NCBI RefSeq assembly: GCF_015471405.1
Contig: NZ_BLVZ01000004.1
Coordinates: forward strand, 372,001-436,000
Source of the DNA: Pseudomonas cichorii
GTDB lineage: Bacteria; Pseudomonadota; Gammaproteobacteria; Pseudomonadales; Pseudomonadaceae
Direction of reading: 5' to 3'
DNA: 64,000 bases
Made by a program: the position numbers and the translations under genes. This document shows positions 1 through 9,327 of this stretch, in pieces. Numbering within the stretch: position 1 is the stretch's first letter; the number at the start of each line of letters is the position of its first letter. A model generated the notes under the pieces. It did not search any database, was not told the origin of the DNA, and saw nothing but the letters and a program-made list of their open reading frames with translations.

Positions 1-160
1 TAAAAACCACGCCAACAAACAGCACACTAATGAAATATTCTTATTCACTGTGCTGCCCCCGAAAAACCCGTCCTTACTTGAATTAATTCATATGTTTTCA
101 TAAAGAGCGTGATATATATCCCGGCCTGAACCGCCCTGTTTTGGACGTACAACGGCTGCG

Positions 161-1672
161 ATGAATTCTCCTGTGCCCGTGCAATCTGCAAAATATAAAT
201 GGACTCGTTCCGAGAACGTGCTGATCTGTGGAAGCTCGCTGTCAATGCTGGCCATACTGCTCATTGTCGCGTTCCTGCTGGCGCGTGAGCGTTCTGACGC
301 AACATTGTCAGCGGCCCGTACAGCCTCCAATATCGTTCAATTGATCAATGCCGATGTACTGCGCAATGCCGAGCTGTATGACACTTCATTACAAGGCATC
401 CTCAAGTCGTGGAAGCGTCCGGACCTGCCAGACATTTCGCCGGAACTGCGACAGCTTGTCCTGTTTGATCGCTCCACAATAGCGCCGTTCAAGGGCGATA
501 TGGTGCTGCTGGATAAAACCGGAAAGATTATTGCGGACTCTTTGTCGGTGACGCCGCGTAACGATAACTTTTCAGATCGTGCCTATTTCCAGAGCCACCT
601 GAAAAACCCGTCCCAGGGCCTGCACGTAAGCGGTCCGTTCAAGACACGCTGGGGCAATCCGGATTGGTGCATCAGCCTCAGCCGTCGCATGTCTGGCCCC
701 AATGGCGAATTCGAAGGCGTCGCCAGTGGCGTCATACGGCTGATTTACTTCAAGCAACTGTTCAAGAGCCAGGTGCTGGAAAAAGGCAGCAGCATCAGCC
801 TGATCACGGCACAGGGCACCATGCTGGTCCGCTACCCAGATATTGAAGGCCAGGACCTGACGGGGAAGGATTACAGCGCCTCGGAAAACTTCAAGCGTAT
901 CGTGCAGGAAGGCACCGGCAGCTTCACCGCCATGTCATCCCAGCTCAAGGCCATGCGCTTCTATACCTTTTCCCGTGTCGGCGATTTACAACTGATTGTT
1001 GTGATCGGTCAGGCCGAGGAAGAGGTGTATGCGGTCTGGAGACGCAATGCCTGGCTGGTGGGCAGCGCCACTGGTGTGCTGTGCATCGGGATTGTCTGGC
1101 TGACCTTGCTGCTGTGCCGTGAACTGCGCCGCCGCCACATGGCTGAAGACAAACTGGCCAGCCTCGCCGCGACCGATGGCCTGACCGGGCTGGCAAACCG
1201 GCGTCAGCTCGATGATGCGCTGGACATCGAATGGGCGCGAGCGCTGCGCTCCGGCAAGCCACTGTCGCTGTTGATGATCGATGTGGACCATTTCAAGGCC
1301 TTCAACGAACGCCATGGCCATCAAGGCGGAGATGAGGCACTGCGCAAGGTCGCCTACACCATTTCACGCAATATCCGTCGCCCTGGCGATATAGCCGCAC
1401 GCTATGGTGGCGAGGAGTTTGTCGTGGTGCTGCCTGAAACCGATCTGCAGGGCGCGATGGTATTGGCTGAGTCGATCCGTCTGGCAGTCGAATCCATTCC
1501 TCCGTTTACCGACGACACACAATCGATCACGGTCAGCATTGGTGTCGCATCACAGATCGTCCATCAGGACAATAAGCTCGAAGCCCTGTTCGGGCTGGCC
1601 GACAAGGCGCTGTATCAGGCCAAGAACAATGGACGCAACAGAGTGGAACAGAGGCTGTTCGCCCGGAGCTGA
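161..1672 (+). CDS. Membrane-bound diguanylate cyclase with periplasmic sensor domain
   Basis: Predicted to make cyclic-di-GMP from two GTP in response to an extracytoplasmic signal. The 503-residue product has a membrane segment at about residues 25-45, a periplasmic region of about 240 residues resembling a double Cache sensor, a second membrane segment near 295-320 and a C-terminal GGDEF domain. The active-site motif reads GGEEF at about residue 416, so the cyclase should be active. An RPGD motif just upstream fits the RxxD inhibitory I-site, which predicts product feedback inhibition. There is no EAL domain. The ATG at 161 has only a weak ribosome site. The gene stands alone and is followed by a hairpin terminator. 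The domain assignment is confident; the ligand is unknown. Confidence 0.93.
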   Translation: MNSPVPVQSAKYKWTRSENVLICGSSLSMLAILLIVAFLLARERSDATLSAARTASNIVQLINADVLRNAELYDTSLQGILKSWKRPDLPDISPELRQLVLFDRSTIAPFKGDMVLLDKTGKIIADSLSVTPRNDNFSDRAYFQSHLKNPSQGLHVSGPFKTRWGNPDWCISLSRRMSGPNGEFEGVASGVIRLIYFKQLFKSQVLEKGSSISLITAQGTMLVRYPDIEGQDLTGKDYSASENFKRIVQEGTGSFTAMSSQLKAMRFYTFSRVGDLQLIVVIGQAEEEVYAVWRRNAWLVGSATGVLCIGIVWLTLLLCRELRRRHMAEDKLASLAATDGLTGLANRRQLDDALDIEWARALRSGKPLSLLMIDVDHFKAFNERHGHQGGDEALRKVAYTISRNIRRPGDIAARYGGEEFVVVLPETDLQGAMVLAESIRLAVESIPPFTDDTQSITVSIGVASQIVHQDNKLEALFGLADKALYQAKNNGRNRVEQRLFARS

Positions 1673-1676
1673 ACGC

Positions 1677-1704
1677 AAAAAACGCCAGACTGGCTGGCGT
1701 TTTT
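1677..1704 (+). terminator. Rho-independent terminator after the diguanylate cyclase gene
   Basis: A CGCCAG/CTGGCG stem with a five-base loop is flanked by A-run and T-run. It starts a few bases after the stop codon. The symmetric A and T runs mean it could also serve the convergent gene. Confidence 0.85.
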
Positions 1705-1728
1705 CTTCAAGCCTGCGGCAAACCGCTA

Positions 1729-2199
1729 TCAGGAAGCGCGACGCACCTGATCACGCAATGCCTTGACCTGATCGTGATTGCGCTGGGTGCCATCAAGCTG
1801 CTTGCGCACAAGGGCAACCACGTTGGTAGGCAAGGATTTCTCCTGAGCCTTTTGCAGGGCTTTCTTGTAGGCTTCCAGAGCATGATCCTCGCCACGCTCC
1901 ACTTCATTGAGAATGGCTTCGTCGCTCTTGCCGGTCAGCGCTGACTTGAGGTCAACCCAGACGCGGTGCAGAGAGCCAGCAGCGCTGGAACTGGTTTCCG
2001 GCTTGCCACCCAGCGCCCGGACTTCAGCCTGCAACTCGCTGACAGCGACACCGCACTCGGTAGCACGGGTCTGGAAAAAGTTCTTGAGCAAAGGGTTTTT
2101 CAGATCCTCAGCGCTGGTTTCAAAGCCCTTTTGACCGTCTTTGCTGGTTTCGATCAGATCGTTGAGCAGGTCAATGGATTCTTTATTGACGTCGGTCAT
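1729..2199 (-). CDS. PA2169-type four-helix-bundle protein (DUF2383)
   Basis: The 156-residue, charged, helix-rich soluble protein begins MTDVNKESIDLLNDLIETSK and has the look of the DUF2383/PA2169 family, whose members fold as ferritin-like four-helix bundles. The biochemical role of the family is not known to me; members are often stress-associated. It has no signal peptide or membrane segment. It is convergent with the diguanylate cyclase and shares the terminator region. An AT-rich region of about 220 bases separates it from the next gene and should hold its promoter. Confidence 0.85.
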   Translation of the reverse strand: MTDVNKESIDLLNDLIETSKDGQKGFETSAEDLKNPLLKNFFQTRATECGVAVSELQAEVRALGGKPETSSSAAGSLHRVWVDLKSALTGKSDEAILNEVERGEDHALEAYKKALQKAQEKSLPTNVVALVRKQLDGTQRNHDQVKALRDQVRRAS

Positions 2200-2417
2200 T
2201 TCAATATCCTTACTAGGCAGTGTGGAAAAGTAATGTTGCTGACCTTAGTGATTGCAGAGCCCATGCCAGCTTCTTTCATTATTTTTTATAGATATTTTTC
2301 AATGACTTAGAAAAACCAGCCAATACATCACCCGCTCTTTCTGCATGAACTGTCGTTTTGCCTGCATGCAGAATGCAGGCAGGTTCTCATTTGCATTACG
2401 TTACTGATGGCTTACAC

Positions 2418-2651
2418 ATGAACCCGGAAAAACTAAAACTGCTGGTCACCCGTGAAATGCCGTTCGGCAAATACAAGGGCCGGCTGATTGCCGACCTGCC
2501 GGGCCATTACCTGAACTGGTTCGCTCGTGAAGGTTTCCCACAGGGCGAGCTGGGTGGGCTGCTGGCCCTGATGCAGGAAATCGACCATAACGGCCTGAGC
2601 GCGCTGCTGGACCCGCTGCGGACAAGGCCTCGCCAGTCTCTTCGCGACTGA
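2418..2651 (+). CDS. DUF3820 family protein (putative quorum-sensing-regulated virulence factor family)
   Basis: The product is 77 residues. The core MPFGKYKGRLIADLPGHYL is diagnostic of DUF3820, a small family sometimes labelled putative quorum-sensing-regulated virulence factor; the biochemical role is unknown. The start is taken at the ATG of MNPEKLKLL; an upstream in-frame start would add 20 non-conserved residues. The last codons and the stop lie inside a REP-type sequence (TTCGCGACTGAAGTC), so the C-terminal tail may have been shaped by insertion of that repeat. Confidence 0.85.
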   Translation: MNPEKLKLLVTREMPFGKYKGRLIADLPGHYLNWFAREGFPQGELGGLLALMQEIDHNGLSALLDPLRTRPRQSLRD

Positions 2652-2694
2652 AGTCTCCTACCCGGACGCTGCAGGAGCGAATTCATTCACGAGG
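2641..2694. repeat. REP-type repeat pair overlapping the end of the DUF3820 gene
   Basis: TTCGCGACTGAAGTC (2641-2655) is identical to the first 15 bases of the foldback at 58081. GCAGGAGCGAATTCATTCACGAG (2671-2693, one base off the usual form) belongs to the GCGAATTCATTCGC family found elsewhere in the window. The first unit contains the stop codon of the upstream gene. Confidence 0.7.
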
Positions 2695-2712
2695 CGGCCT
2701 TGATACGCAGGC

Positions 2713-2747
2713 AAAAAAAAGCGGCGCCCCGGACCAGGGGGCACCGC
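2713..2747 (-). terminator. Rho-independent terminator of the zwf-pgl-eda operon
   Basis: Read on the minus strand, a strong GC stem (GCGGTGCCCC/GGGGCGCCGC with a small mismatch) is followed by eight T residues. It lies about 65 bases beyond the eda stop. Confidence 0.88.
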
Positions 2748-2811
2748 AAAACCATACAAACCAACAACAACTTCTTTAAAGGCCTCGCGCCTGATGCCCG
2801 AGGCCAAGTGT

Positions 2812-3486
2812 TCAGTCAAACAACGCAAGCGCCTCTGCCGTGGCTTCCTGAATGCGACCCCAGTCGCCATTCTTGACCCAGGCGTTATCGATCATCCAGG
2901 TCCCGCCCACGCACATCACGTTAGGCTGTGCGATGTAGCTTTTGAGGTTCTCGGCATTCACGCCGCCAGTCGGGCAGAAACGCACTTCGTTGAACGGGCC
3001 GCCCAAGGCCTTGATCGCCGCCACGCCGCCGCTGATTTCAGCCGGGAACAGTTTGAAACGGCGATAGCCCAAGGCATAACCGATCATGATTTCCGAGGCA
3101 CTGCTGATACCGGGCAGCATCGGCAGCGGGCTATCCACCGCCGCTTGCAGCAGGTCATGAGTGCTGCCGGGCGTCACGATGAATTGCGAGCCAGCCGCTT
3201 CGGCATCGGCCAGCATCTTGCGATCCAGCACGGTGCCCGCGCCCACGCACAATTCGGGGCGCTGCTCGCGCAGGATACGGATCGCACTCAGGCCAAACGC
3301 TGAACGCAAGGTGATTTCCAGGGCTGTCAGGCCACCGGCCGCCAGGGCATCGGCCAGCGGCAGGACATCCTCGTCGCGGGCAATGGTAATGACCGGCAGG
3401 ATTCTGGCCTTGGCGCAGAGTTCGTCGATCTGGGCAATCTTGTTCGCCATGCTGTTTCGCGGCTGATTATTTTCGTTCGTTGTCAT
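2812..3486 (-). CDS. eda: 2-dehydro-3-deoxy-6-phosphogluconate (KDPG) aldolase
   Basis: Last enzyme of the Entner-Doudoroff pathway. It cleaves KDPG to pyruvate and glyceraldehyde-3-phosphate, using a Schiff-base lysine; many family members also act on 4-hydroxy-2-oxoglutarate. The 224-residue product shows the class I KDPG aldolase fold signatures, including an ITLRS segment, LCVGAGTVLD, QFIVTPG, and FKLFPAEISGG, which carries the catalytic lysine. The start at MTTNENNQ is chosen because AAGGAAC lies at the right distance upstream; nine residues of in-frame upstream sequence have no such support. It lies 17 bases after pgl, so it is the last gene of the zwf-pgl-eda operon. Confidence 0.97.
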   Translation of the reverse strand: MTTNENNQPRNSMANKIAQIDELCAKARILPVITIARDEDVLPLADALAAGGLTALEITLRSAFGLSAIRILREQRPELCVGAGTVLDRKMLADAEAAGSQFIVTPGSTHDLLQAAVDSPLPMLPGISSASEIMIGYALGYRRFKLFPAEISGGVAAIKALGGPFNEVRFCPTGGVNAENLKSYIAQPNVMCVGGTWMIDNAWVKNGDWGRIQEATAEALALFD

Positions 3487-3503
3487 GGCGACGGTTCCTT
3501 TGC

Positions 3504-4217
3504 TTATGGGCACCAGTAAATCTCAAGTGTTGAGTTGAGGAAGGCACGGACCGGCAGTTGAGCAATGTCATCGCCCGCCAGCGCCGTGCGCAAAGTGTCG
3601 AGCTTGGCCTGGCCGGACACGGAAAGAATCGGGTGACGCGCCGAAGCCAGCAGGCGGCGAGTCAGGGTCAGGCGCTGATGCGGCACGCTGGGAGCCAGCA
3701 TCGGCAGGCAGCGGCGCTCGTCATTCAGGTCCAGTGCCTGGGCAAGGTTCGGGCTGCCGGGGAACAGGGACGCCGTGTGCCCGTCGTCGCCCATCCCGAG
3801 GATCAGCACATCGATGGCTGGCAACTGCGCCAGAATCTCATCGGCTGCCAGAGCCGCTTCTTCCAGGCTCGCGGCTGGCGTGTACAGGCCAATGAACTTC
3901 GCCTCGGCCACCGGGCCTTGCAGCAAGTGGCGCTGCAACAGGCCAGCATTGCTGTCGGCATGCTCGACAGGAACCCAGCGCTCGTCAGCCAGGCTGATGA
4001 CCACTTTGGACCAGTCAACAGGCTGCTCAGCCAGGCTCTGGAAAAACGCCACCGGGCTGCGTCCACCGGACACCACCAGGGTCGCCACGCCATTGGCGGC
4101 GATAGCCGCTTTCAGGCGCTCGGCCACATTGCCTGCCAGCGCACTGGCCAACTGTTGCGGGCTATCGAATTCGCGTGCCACCAGCCCTGCTGGCAGCTCA
4201 AGATCACATATCGCCAT
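3504..4217 (-). CDS. pgl: 6-phosphogluconolactonase
   Basis: Hydrolyses 6-phosphogluconolactone to 6-phosphogluconate, the step between Zwf and Edd. The 237-residue product carries glucosamine-6-phosphate-isomerase/6PGL family motifs: [15 protein letters not shown] near the N terminus, [10 protein letters not shown] in the middle and [17 protein letters not shown] toward the C-terminal half. The start at MAICDLELP follows an excellent GGGAGG site seven bases upstream and overlaps the end of zwf by 14 bases, which indicates translational coupling. A GTG/ATG start slightly further upstream is less likely. Confidence 0.97.
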   Translation of the reverse strand: MAICDLELPAGLVAREFDSPQQLASALAGNVAERLKAAIAANGVATLVVSGGRSPVAFFQSLAEQPVDWSKVVISLADERWVPVEHADSNAGLLQRHLLQGPVAEAKFIGLYTPAASLEEAALAADEILAQLPAIDVLILGMGDDGHTASLFPGSPNLAQALDLNDERRCLPMLAPSVPHQRLTLTRRLLASARHPILSVSGQAKLDTLRTALAGDDIAQLPVRAFLNSTLEIYWCP

Positions 4218-5673
4218 ACCACGACCTCCCGTCACGAGTAATCAGGGCAATGGAGCTCATAGGTCCCCAGGAACCGGCGGCATAAGGCTTGGGCGCATCG
4301 CCTGCCTTCTTCCAGCCAGCGATCAACTGATCGCACCATTGCCACGCATACTCGATCTCATCTTTGCGAACAAACAGGTTCTGATTGCCGCGCATCACTT
4401 CCAGCAGCAACCGCTCATAGGCATCGGGGACCCGAGCGCTGCGGTAAGTGTCGGAAAAATTCAATTGCAACGGGCCGCTGCGCAACTGCATGCCTTTATC
4501 CAGCCCCTGATCCTTGGTCATCACTTGCAGGGAAATGCCCTCATCGGGTTGCAGGCGGATAATCAGGCGGTTGCTGATCTGCAAGCGCTGTTCAGGCGCG
4601 AAGATGTAGTGCGGCGGCTCTTTGAAGTGGATCACGATCTGCGACAGCTTCTGCGGCATGCGCTTGCCGGTACGCAGGTAGAACGGCGTACCCGACCAGC
4701 GCCAGTTGCGGATGTCGGCGCGCAGGGCCACGAAGGTTTCGGTGTCGCTCTGGGTATTGGAGTTTTCTTCCTCCAGATAGCCGGGCACCGATTTGCCTTC
4801 GCTGTAACCGGCGGTGTATTGCCCACGCACCACCTGGGTCGCCAGACGCTCGGGCGTGAAGGGTGCCAGCGCCTTGAGCACCTTGACCTTCTCGTCGCGG
4901 ATGCTGTCGGCCGACAGGTCGCTGGGCGGGTCCATGGCAATCAGGCAGAGCAGTTGCAGCAAGTGGTTCTGAATCATGTCGCGCAGCTGGCCGGCCTGAT
5001 CGAAATAGCCCCAGCGGCCTTCGATGCCGACCTTCTCGGCCACGGTGATTTCAACGTGGGAGATGTGATTCTGGTTCCACTGAGTCTCGAACAGGCTATT
5101 GGCGAAACGCAGGGCAATGAGGTTTTGCACCGTGTCCTTGCCCAGATAGTGGTCGATCCGGTAGACGCGGTTTTCCGGGAAGAACTGCGCGACGGCATCA
5201 TTGACCCGTCGCGAGGACGCCAGATCATGACCGATGGGCTTTTCCAGCACGGCACGGGTACGATCGGCCAGACCGACCGAGGCCAGGTTCTCGCAGATGG
5301 CGCCGTAGACCGATGCAGGTGTCGCGAAGTAGGCAATAAGCGTTTCAGCATTACCGACACGCTCGGCCAGCGCGACATAATCCTCGCCTTTGAGGAAGTC
5401 CACGTGCAGATAGCTCAGGCGCGACTTGAAACGCTCAACGTTATCCGTCTCCAGTTCAGCCTCGGGAATGAAGCGGCGCATGGATTTTTCGATGTACGCC
5501 AGATGCGACTGCTCGGTGCCAGGTTCACGCGCCAGGGCAAGAATCCGGGTGTCTTCATGCAGTAATCCGGCGCGGTCGAGTTGGTAAAGAGCCGGGAACA
5601 GCTTGCGCACTGCCAGGTCACCCAAGGCGCCAAACAAGGCAAAAGTGCACGGTTCAACCGTAATCGAGGGCAT
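4204..5673 (-). CDS. zwf: Glucose-6-phosphate 1-dehydrogenase
   Basis: Oxidises glucose-6-phosphate to 6-phosphogluconolactone and is the entry step of this Entner-Doudoroff block. The 489-residue protein has the N-terminal dinucleotide motif [19 protein letters not shown], the substrate/active-site segment [15 protein letters not shown] near residue 175 and the long C-terminal domain of the family. Its length is normal. It is the first gene of zwf-pgl-eda and is divergent from hexR. A palindromic HexR-operator candidate lies about 65-82 bases upstream of its start. Confidence 0.98.
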   Translation of the reverse strand: MPSITVEPCTFALFGALGDLAVRKLFPALYQLDRAGLLHEDTRILALAREPGTEQSHLAYIEKSMRRFIPEAELETDNVERFKSRLSYLHVDFLKGEDYVALAERVGNAETLIAYFATPASVYGAICENLASVGLADRTRAVLEKPIGHDLASSRRVNDAVAQFFPENRVYRIDHYLGKDTVQNLIALRFANSLFETQWNQNHISHVEITVAEKVGIEGRWGYFDQAGQLRDMIQNHLLQLLCLIAMDPPSDLSADSIRDEKVKVLKALAPFTPERLATQVVRGQYTAGYSEGKSVPGYLEEENSNTQSDTETFVALRADIRNWRWSGTPFYLRTGKRMPQKLSQIVIHFKEPPHYIFAPEQRLQISNRLIIRLQPDEGISLQVMTKDQGLDKGMQLRSGPLQLNFSDTYRSARVPDAYERLLLEVMRGNQNLFVRKDEIEYAWQWCDQLIAGWKKAGDAPKPYAAGSWGPMSSIALITRDGRSWYGDM

Positions 5674-5737
5674 AATGTTGGTTCTTTTATCAAGTTAGGC
5701 TACAAATACCTTTTTTAAAGGCGTTACTCAAGGCCGA

Positions 5738-5755
5738 ATGTAGTAATAACCACAA
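5738..5755. promoter_or_regulatory. Candidate HexR operator between zwf and hexR
   Basis: The sequence ATGTAGTAATAACCACAA is an imperfect palindrome with TGT.GT and AC.ACA arms. HexR is known in pseudomonads to bind TTGT/ACAA palindromes upstream of zwf, edd and gapA. The first half-site deviates from TTGT and the spacer here is ten bases, so this is a plausible rather than perfect site. Confidence 0.5.
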
Positions 5756-5880
5756 CATTTTGTCTAAAACCATATTCCAGTGGTGATCAACACAGGCCAC
5801 CAGTACGATAGGCCACCTTTGCTACAGGCTAAAGAGCTAATACAAAACCGTTGGTTAATCAGCCGCGACAAGGACTTTTA

Positions 5881-6747
5881 ATGGACCGCGCAAGAAATCT
5901 CCTGGAGCAGATCCAGGGTCGGCTCGAAGAGCTGAACAAGGCTGAACGCAAGGTCGCCGAGGTGATCCTGCTCAACCCGCAGATGGCTACGCGGCTCAGC
6001 ATCGCGGCCCTCGCCCAGGCGGCAAAGGTCAGCGAGCCGACGGTCAACCGCTTTTGCCGCTCGTTCAACGTCAGCGGTTATCCCGAGCTGAAACTGCAAC
6101 TGGCGCAAAGCCTGGCCAGCGGTGCGGCCTATGTCAGCCGCGCCGTGGAAGCCGACGACAACCCCGAGGCCTACACTCAGAAGATTTTTGGTAGCGCCAT
6201 CGCGTCACTGGACAGCGCCTGCCAGCAACTGGACCCGAACCTGATCAGCAAGTCGGTGGACATGCTGATCCAGGCCCGCCAGATCCATTTCTTCGGCCTG
6301 GGCGCCTCGGCCCCCGTGGCGCTGGACGCACAGCACAAGTTCTTCCGCTTCAACCTGGCGGTCACCGCCCATGCCGACGTGCTGATGCAGCGCATGATCG
6401 CCTCGGTGGCGCATACCGGTGAGTTATTCGTGATCATTTCCTACACCGGTCGCACCCGTGAACTGGTGGAAGTGGCACGCATTGCGCGGGCCAATGGCGC
6501 CTCGGTACTGGGCCTCACCGCTGCCGGCTCTCCCCTGGCCAAGGCCAGCACCGTCAGCCTGAATATCCCGCTGCCAGAAGACACCGATATCTACATGCCG
6601 ATGACGTCGCGGATCATCCAGCTCACCGTCCTCGACGTGCTGGCCACCGGCATGACCCTGCGCCGTGGCGTGGACTTCCAGCCACACCTGCGCAAGATCA
6701 AGGAAAGCCTGAATGACAGCCGGTATCCGGCAGAGGATCAGGGCTAA
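5881..6747 (+). CDS. hexR: RpiR-family transcriptional repressor HexR
   Basis: Represses the zwf, edd-glk and gapA transcription units and is released by KDPG, the Edd product. The 288-residue protein has an N-terminal RpiR-type helix-turn-helix domain (about 1-77, including [23 protein letters not shown]) and a C-terminal SIS sugar-phosphate-binding domain (about 120-250, with [20 protein letters not shown] and [15 protein letters not shown]). The start at [10 protein letters not shown] is used because it matches the family N terminus; an in-frame start ten residues earlier lacks support. Its position divergent from zwf is the standard Pseudomonas arrangement. Confidence 0.97.
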   Translation: MDRARNLLEQIQGRLEELNKAERKVAEVILLNPQMATRLSIAALAQAAKVSEPTVNRFCRSFNVSGYPELKLQLAQSLASGAAYVSRAVEADDNPEAYTQKIFGSAIASLDSACQQLDPNLISKSVDMLIQARQIHFFGLGASAPVALDAQHKFFRFNLAVTAHADVLMQRMIASVAHTGELFVIISYTGRTRELVEVARIARANGASVLGLTAAGSPLAKASTVSLNIPLPEDTDIYMPMTSRIIQLTVLDVLATGMTLRRGVDFQPHLRKIKESLNDSRYPAEDQG

Positions 6748-6764
6748 GCCCAATCCTGCCTCTA

Positions 6765-6860
6765 TGTGGGAGGGAGCTTGCTCGCGACAGGGCCGGTGAG
6801 TTCAGAAAAAACTTTTGGGGCGCACTTCAAATTGCCGTCGCGGCCAAGGCCCCTCCCACA
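6765..6860. repeat. REPIN-like inverted pair of REP sequences
   Basis: A REP beginning TGTGGGAGGGAGCTTGCTCG (6765 on) and an inverted relative ending GGCCCCTCCCACA (to 6860) flank about 48 bases. A single related unit is at 27759-27782. It lies between the convergent hexR and mutarotase genes, the usual location of such elements. Confidence 0.8.
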
Positions 6861-6878
6861 TCCGCTGGCACAGGCCCA

Positions 6879-7751
6879 TCAAGCCAGACAGGCCTGCAAC
6901 CTGATCTGCGCCTGCTCTCCCGGCTCCAGGCTTCCGTGTTCGCTCTCACATGAAGTCGCTTCAACACGGACGAATCCGCTGGCTTCGCTGCCACAGACGC
7001 CCAATAACGGCCTGCTGCCAGGATGCCAGACCACGGTGCTCGGGCTGTCGCTGGTATCGATGTGCAAACGCCGCTTCCAGGCCCGGTCCTGAAGCTGCAA
7101 GGCGCCGGAGTGCTCAAAGACCCTCTGGCAACCTCCAGCAACCCGCAGCTCGCCTTCCTGCTGACACGCCTGTCGGTTCAGCTTGTCATAGCCCTGCGCG
7201 CCATCGAGCCCCTCCAGCGCCACGCCAGCCACATCGCTGATGCGCCAGTAGGCATGCAGCCCGTGACTGAAATGACAGGGTTCGCTGTCCTCATGACGGG
7301 TGCTCAAACGCAGCGCCATCTCCTGCCCCAGCTCGGCATGCAGATCGACCTGCCAGTCCCAGAGCTGCAATTGCCAGTGCAGGGTCACGCCCACTTCGCT
7401 TTCAGCGCTGTCGATCAGCTTCCAGTTGAGCAGACGCGCCCAGCCATGGGCAGGCCAGCCGCTTTCACTGGGATGACGACCATACCAGGGCCAGCAGACC
7501 GGCACGCCACCACGAATGGCGCCGACCTGCGGCCATTGCGCAGCACACCAGAGCCAGGGTTTCTGACCCCGAGGCTGGAAATGCAATAACTGCCCGCCCT
7601 GGCGGCTGAACACGGCCTGGCACTGGGGATGATCGATCACCAGCACATCGCGTAGCTGATAGCGCTCCCACTCGAAAGTCGGGCGGGCACGTCGGGATGT
7701 GAAAAAGCGTTGCAAGGGGTGCTCAAGCATCTGCGCGTTCGTGAGGGACAT
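6879..7751 (-). CDS. D-hexose-6-phosphate mutarotase (aldose 1-epimerase family)
   Basis: Predicted to interconvert alpha and beta anomers of hexose-6-phosphates, which would feed Zwf. The 290-residue protein shows YeaD/aldose-1-epimerase features: an RGGVPVCWPWYGRHP segment around residue 82, FSHGLHAYWRISDV in the middle and a late WHPGSRPLLGVCGSE-type segment. The start is set at the ATG of MSLTNAQ. A GTG four codons earlier also lies in frame but overlaps the AGAGG ribosome site. It is downstream of oprB in the gts-oprB direction, which supports a role in glucose use. Confidence 0.88.
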   Translation of the reverse strand: MSLTNAQMLEHPLQRFFTSRRARPTFEWERYQLRDVLVIDHPQCQAVFSRQGGQLLHFQPRGQKPWLWCAAQWPQVGAIRGGVPVCWPWYGRHPSESGWPAHGWARLLNWKLIDSAESEVGVTLHWQLQLWDWQVDLHAELGQEMALRLSTRHEDSEPCHFSHGLHAYWRISDVAGVALEGLDGAQGYDKLNRQACQQEGELRVAGGCQRVFEHSGALQLQDRAWKRRLHIDTSDSPSTVVWHPGSRPLLGVCGSEASGFVRVEATSCESEHGSLEPGEQAQIRLQACLA

Positions 7752-7791
7752 CGCCAATCGCACCTCTGAAAATAAAAGAATTCATGACCAT

Positions 7792-7817
7792 AAAAAAACG
7801 GGCAGCCAGGCTGCCCG
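7792..7817 (-). terminator. Rho-independent terminator after oprB
   Basis: On the minus strand a perfect CGGGCAGCC/GGCTGCCCG stem with a single-base loop region is followed by seven T residues, 34 bases past the oprB stop. Confidence 0.88.
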
Positions 7818-7850
7818 CAAAGCACACACGACCTTGATCGGTTTATGAAA

Positions 7851-9209
7851 TCAGAACTTCGACTGAATTTTCAGACCCGCAACAATGGCATCGTCGACCT
7901 GGCTCACGCCGCCAGGATGCTTGATGTATTGCAGGTTGGGACGCACGGTCAGCCAGTTGGTGACGTGGAAGCCGTAGTAGATTTCCGAGTTGTACTCGGT
8001 GTCCTGTACCGGCAGGTAGCCCGGGTTGTCGTAGTCGTTGATGCCACTAAGCTGGTTGGCCAGACGAACACGGTCCTGCACATCGTCGTTGACGTGGATA
8101 CGGGCGATACCGATACCGATGTCATCCTTTGGACGCGAATCGAACGGACCTTTGTAGGTCAGGCCGATCTGCTGGTAGTTATCGACGAAGTTGGTTTCCT
8201 TGTCATGCACGGTAGCGTTGGCAAAGATGCTCAGACCACGGGAGGCATCGCCATTGTGCGACGTCAACTGCTGCTGGGCCACGATCCACCAGCCATGTTT
8301 GCTGTCATGAGATTTGAACGCGCCACCGGAGATCGGCTGAGCCTGACCGTCGGCACCTTCATAGACGTCGTCGGCATTAGGCGTGCTCTTGTAGAAACCG
8401 ACACGGTATTCGCCAGGCAGCGAGTTGACGGTCGGAGTCCAGACCAGTTCAACCGGCAGGATCATGCCCTTGGTGCCGCTACCGCTGAGCTTGAAGCCGT
8501 TGCCGGTTTCGAGGTTAGACGGGTTCTGTTCGTACACACCGACCTGGGCATAGACCTCAGGCGTGATGTTGTACTTGATGCGCAAGGCCCACTGGCTGAT
8601 TGGCCAGTTGTACCAGGTGTTGACGTAGTTACCCACCTGCGAGCCGCAGAACGACAGGTTCTGGAAGTCGCACGGGAAGGAGTTGAAGTCTTCGCCCGGC
8701 CCGAAACGGCCAGCCTTGACGTCCAGCACGCCATCGAAATACTTCTGCTTGACCCACAACTGGGTCAGACGCCAGGTCTGACCACGACCCCAGACTTCCT
8801 GCGAGGAACTGAGCGTGCCGGCACGAGGATCACCGATCCGGTCATTGGAAATGTTGCGACCACTACGTTCGGTAATCGCCAGCTTGAACTCGGCATCCTT
8901 GAGGCCAAAGGCCTTCTCCAGATCGACTTTCAAGCCAAAAGCGAACTGGTCACTGTAACGGCCCGTGGTGTCGTCGTTATAGCCACCCTTGAGGTTGCTG
9001 GCCATCTCGGAGACGTACTCCAGAGAAAAGTCGTAACCCTTGTCGAGCAACTCGGTGCGCGTACCGCCCCAGTCACCTGTCATCCACGGTGAGTTGGCAT
9101 CGAACGCATCGGCAGCATGAGCGCCGCCCGCCAGACTCATCGCACCCACAACCGAAAGCTTGCGTACCAACTGGAACCGGGAAAGCGATTTAGCCTTTAT
9201 CTTCTTCAT
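7851..9209 (-). CDS. oprB: Carbohydrate-selective porin OprB
   Basis: Outer-membrane beta-barrel channel for glucose and related sugars. The 452-residue precursor begins with a basic segment and signal peptide (MKKIKAKSLSRFQLVRKLSV, cleavage after AHA near residue 33), followed by the OprB opening SPWMTGDWGGTRTELLDKGY. It ends with an aromatic C-terminal residue (KIQSKF), the Omp assembly signal. It sits downstream of gtsABCD and upstream of a terminator. The leader contains an A-rich CA-type motif next to the GAGGA ribosome site, consistent with Crc/Hfq control. Confidence 0.96.
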   Translation of the reverse strand: MKKIKAKSLSRFQLVRKLSVVGAMSLAGGAHAADAFDANSPWMTGDWGGTRTELLDKGYDFSLEYVSEMASNLKGGYNDDTTGRYSDQFAFGLKVDLEKAFGLKDAEFKLAITERSGRNISNDRIGDPRAGTLSSSQEVWGRGQTWRLTQLWVKQKYFDGVLDVKAGRFGPGEDFNSFPCDFQNLSFCGSQVGNYVNTWYNWPISQWALRIKYNITPEVYAQVGVYEQNPSNLETGNGFKLSGSGTKGMILPVELVWTPTVNSLPGEYRVGFYKSTPNADDVYEGADGQAQPISGGAFKSHDSKHGWWIVAQQQLTSHNGDASRGLSIFANATVHDKETNFVDNYQQIGLTYKGPFDSRPKDDIGIGIARIHVNDDVQDRVRLANQLSGINDYDNPGYLPVQDTEYNSEIYYGFHVTNWLTVRPNLQYIKHPGGVSQVDDAIVAGLKIQSKF

Positions 9210-9223
9210 CCCATCAATCCTCG

Positions 9224-9236
9224 TTTTATTGTTATT
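9224..9236 (-). promoter_or_regulatory. Candidate Crc/Hfq CA motif in the oprB leader
   Basis: On the minus strand the leader reads AATAACAATAAAA just upstream of GAGGA and the ATG. It fits the AANAANAA pattern known for Hfq/Crc-repressed Pseudomonas messages. Short A-rich leaders can match by chance. Confidence 0.45.
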
Positions 9237-9327
9237 AGCTTTGGTGCACGTTTTACTTACTGCTTCGTGTTCACTGGCGGGTCATGCGGTATGGCAGCAC
9301 TTGACCAGCCAGCTGTGCTCGGTACGT

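Noticed and set aside
3775..5565. A 596-codon plus-strand open frame over pgl and zwf
   Set aside because: Both minus-strand genes have complete catalytic motifs and ribosome sites; the plus-strand frame has none.
7845..9092. A 415-codon plus-strand frame opposite oprB
   Set aside because: OprB has a signal peptide and family features; the opposite frame has no start signal or recognisable domain.
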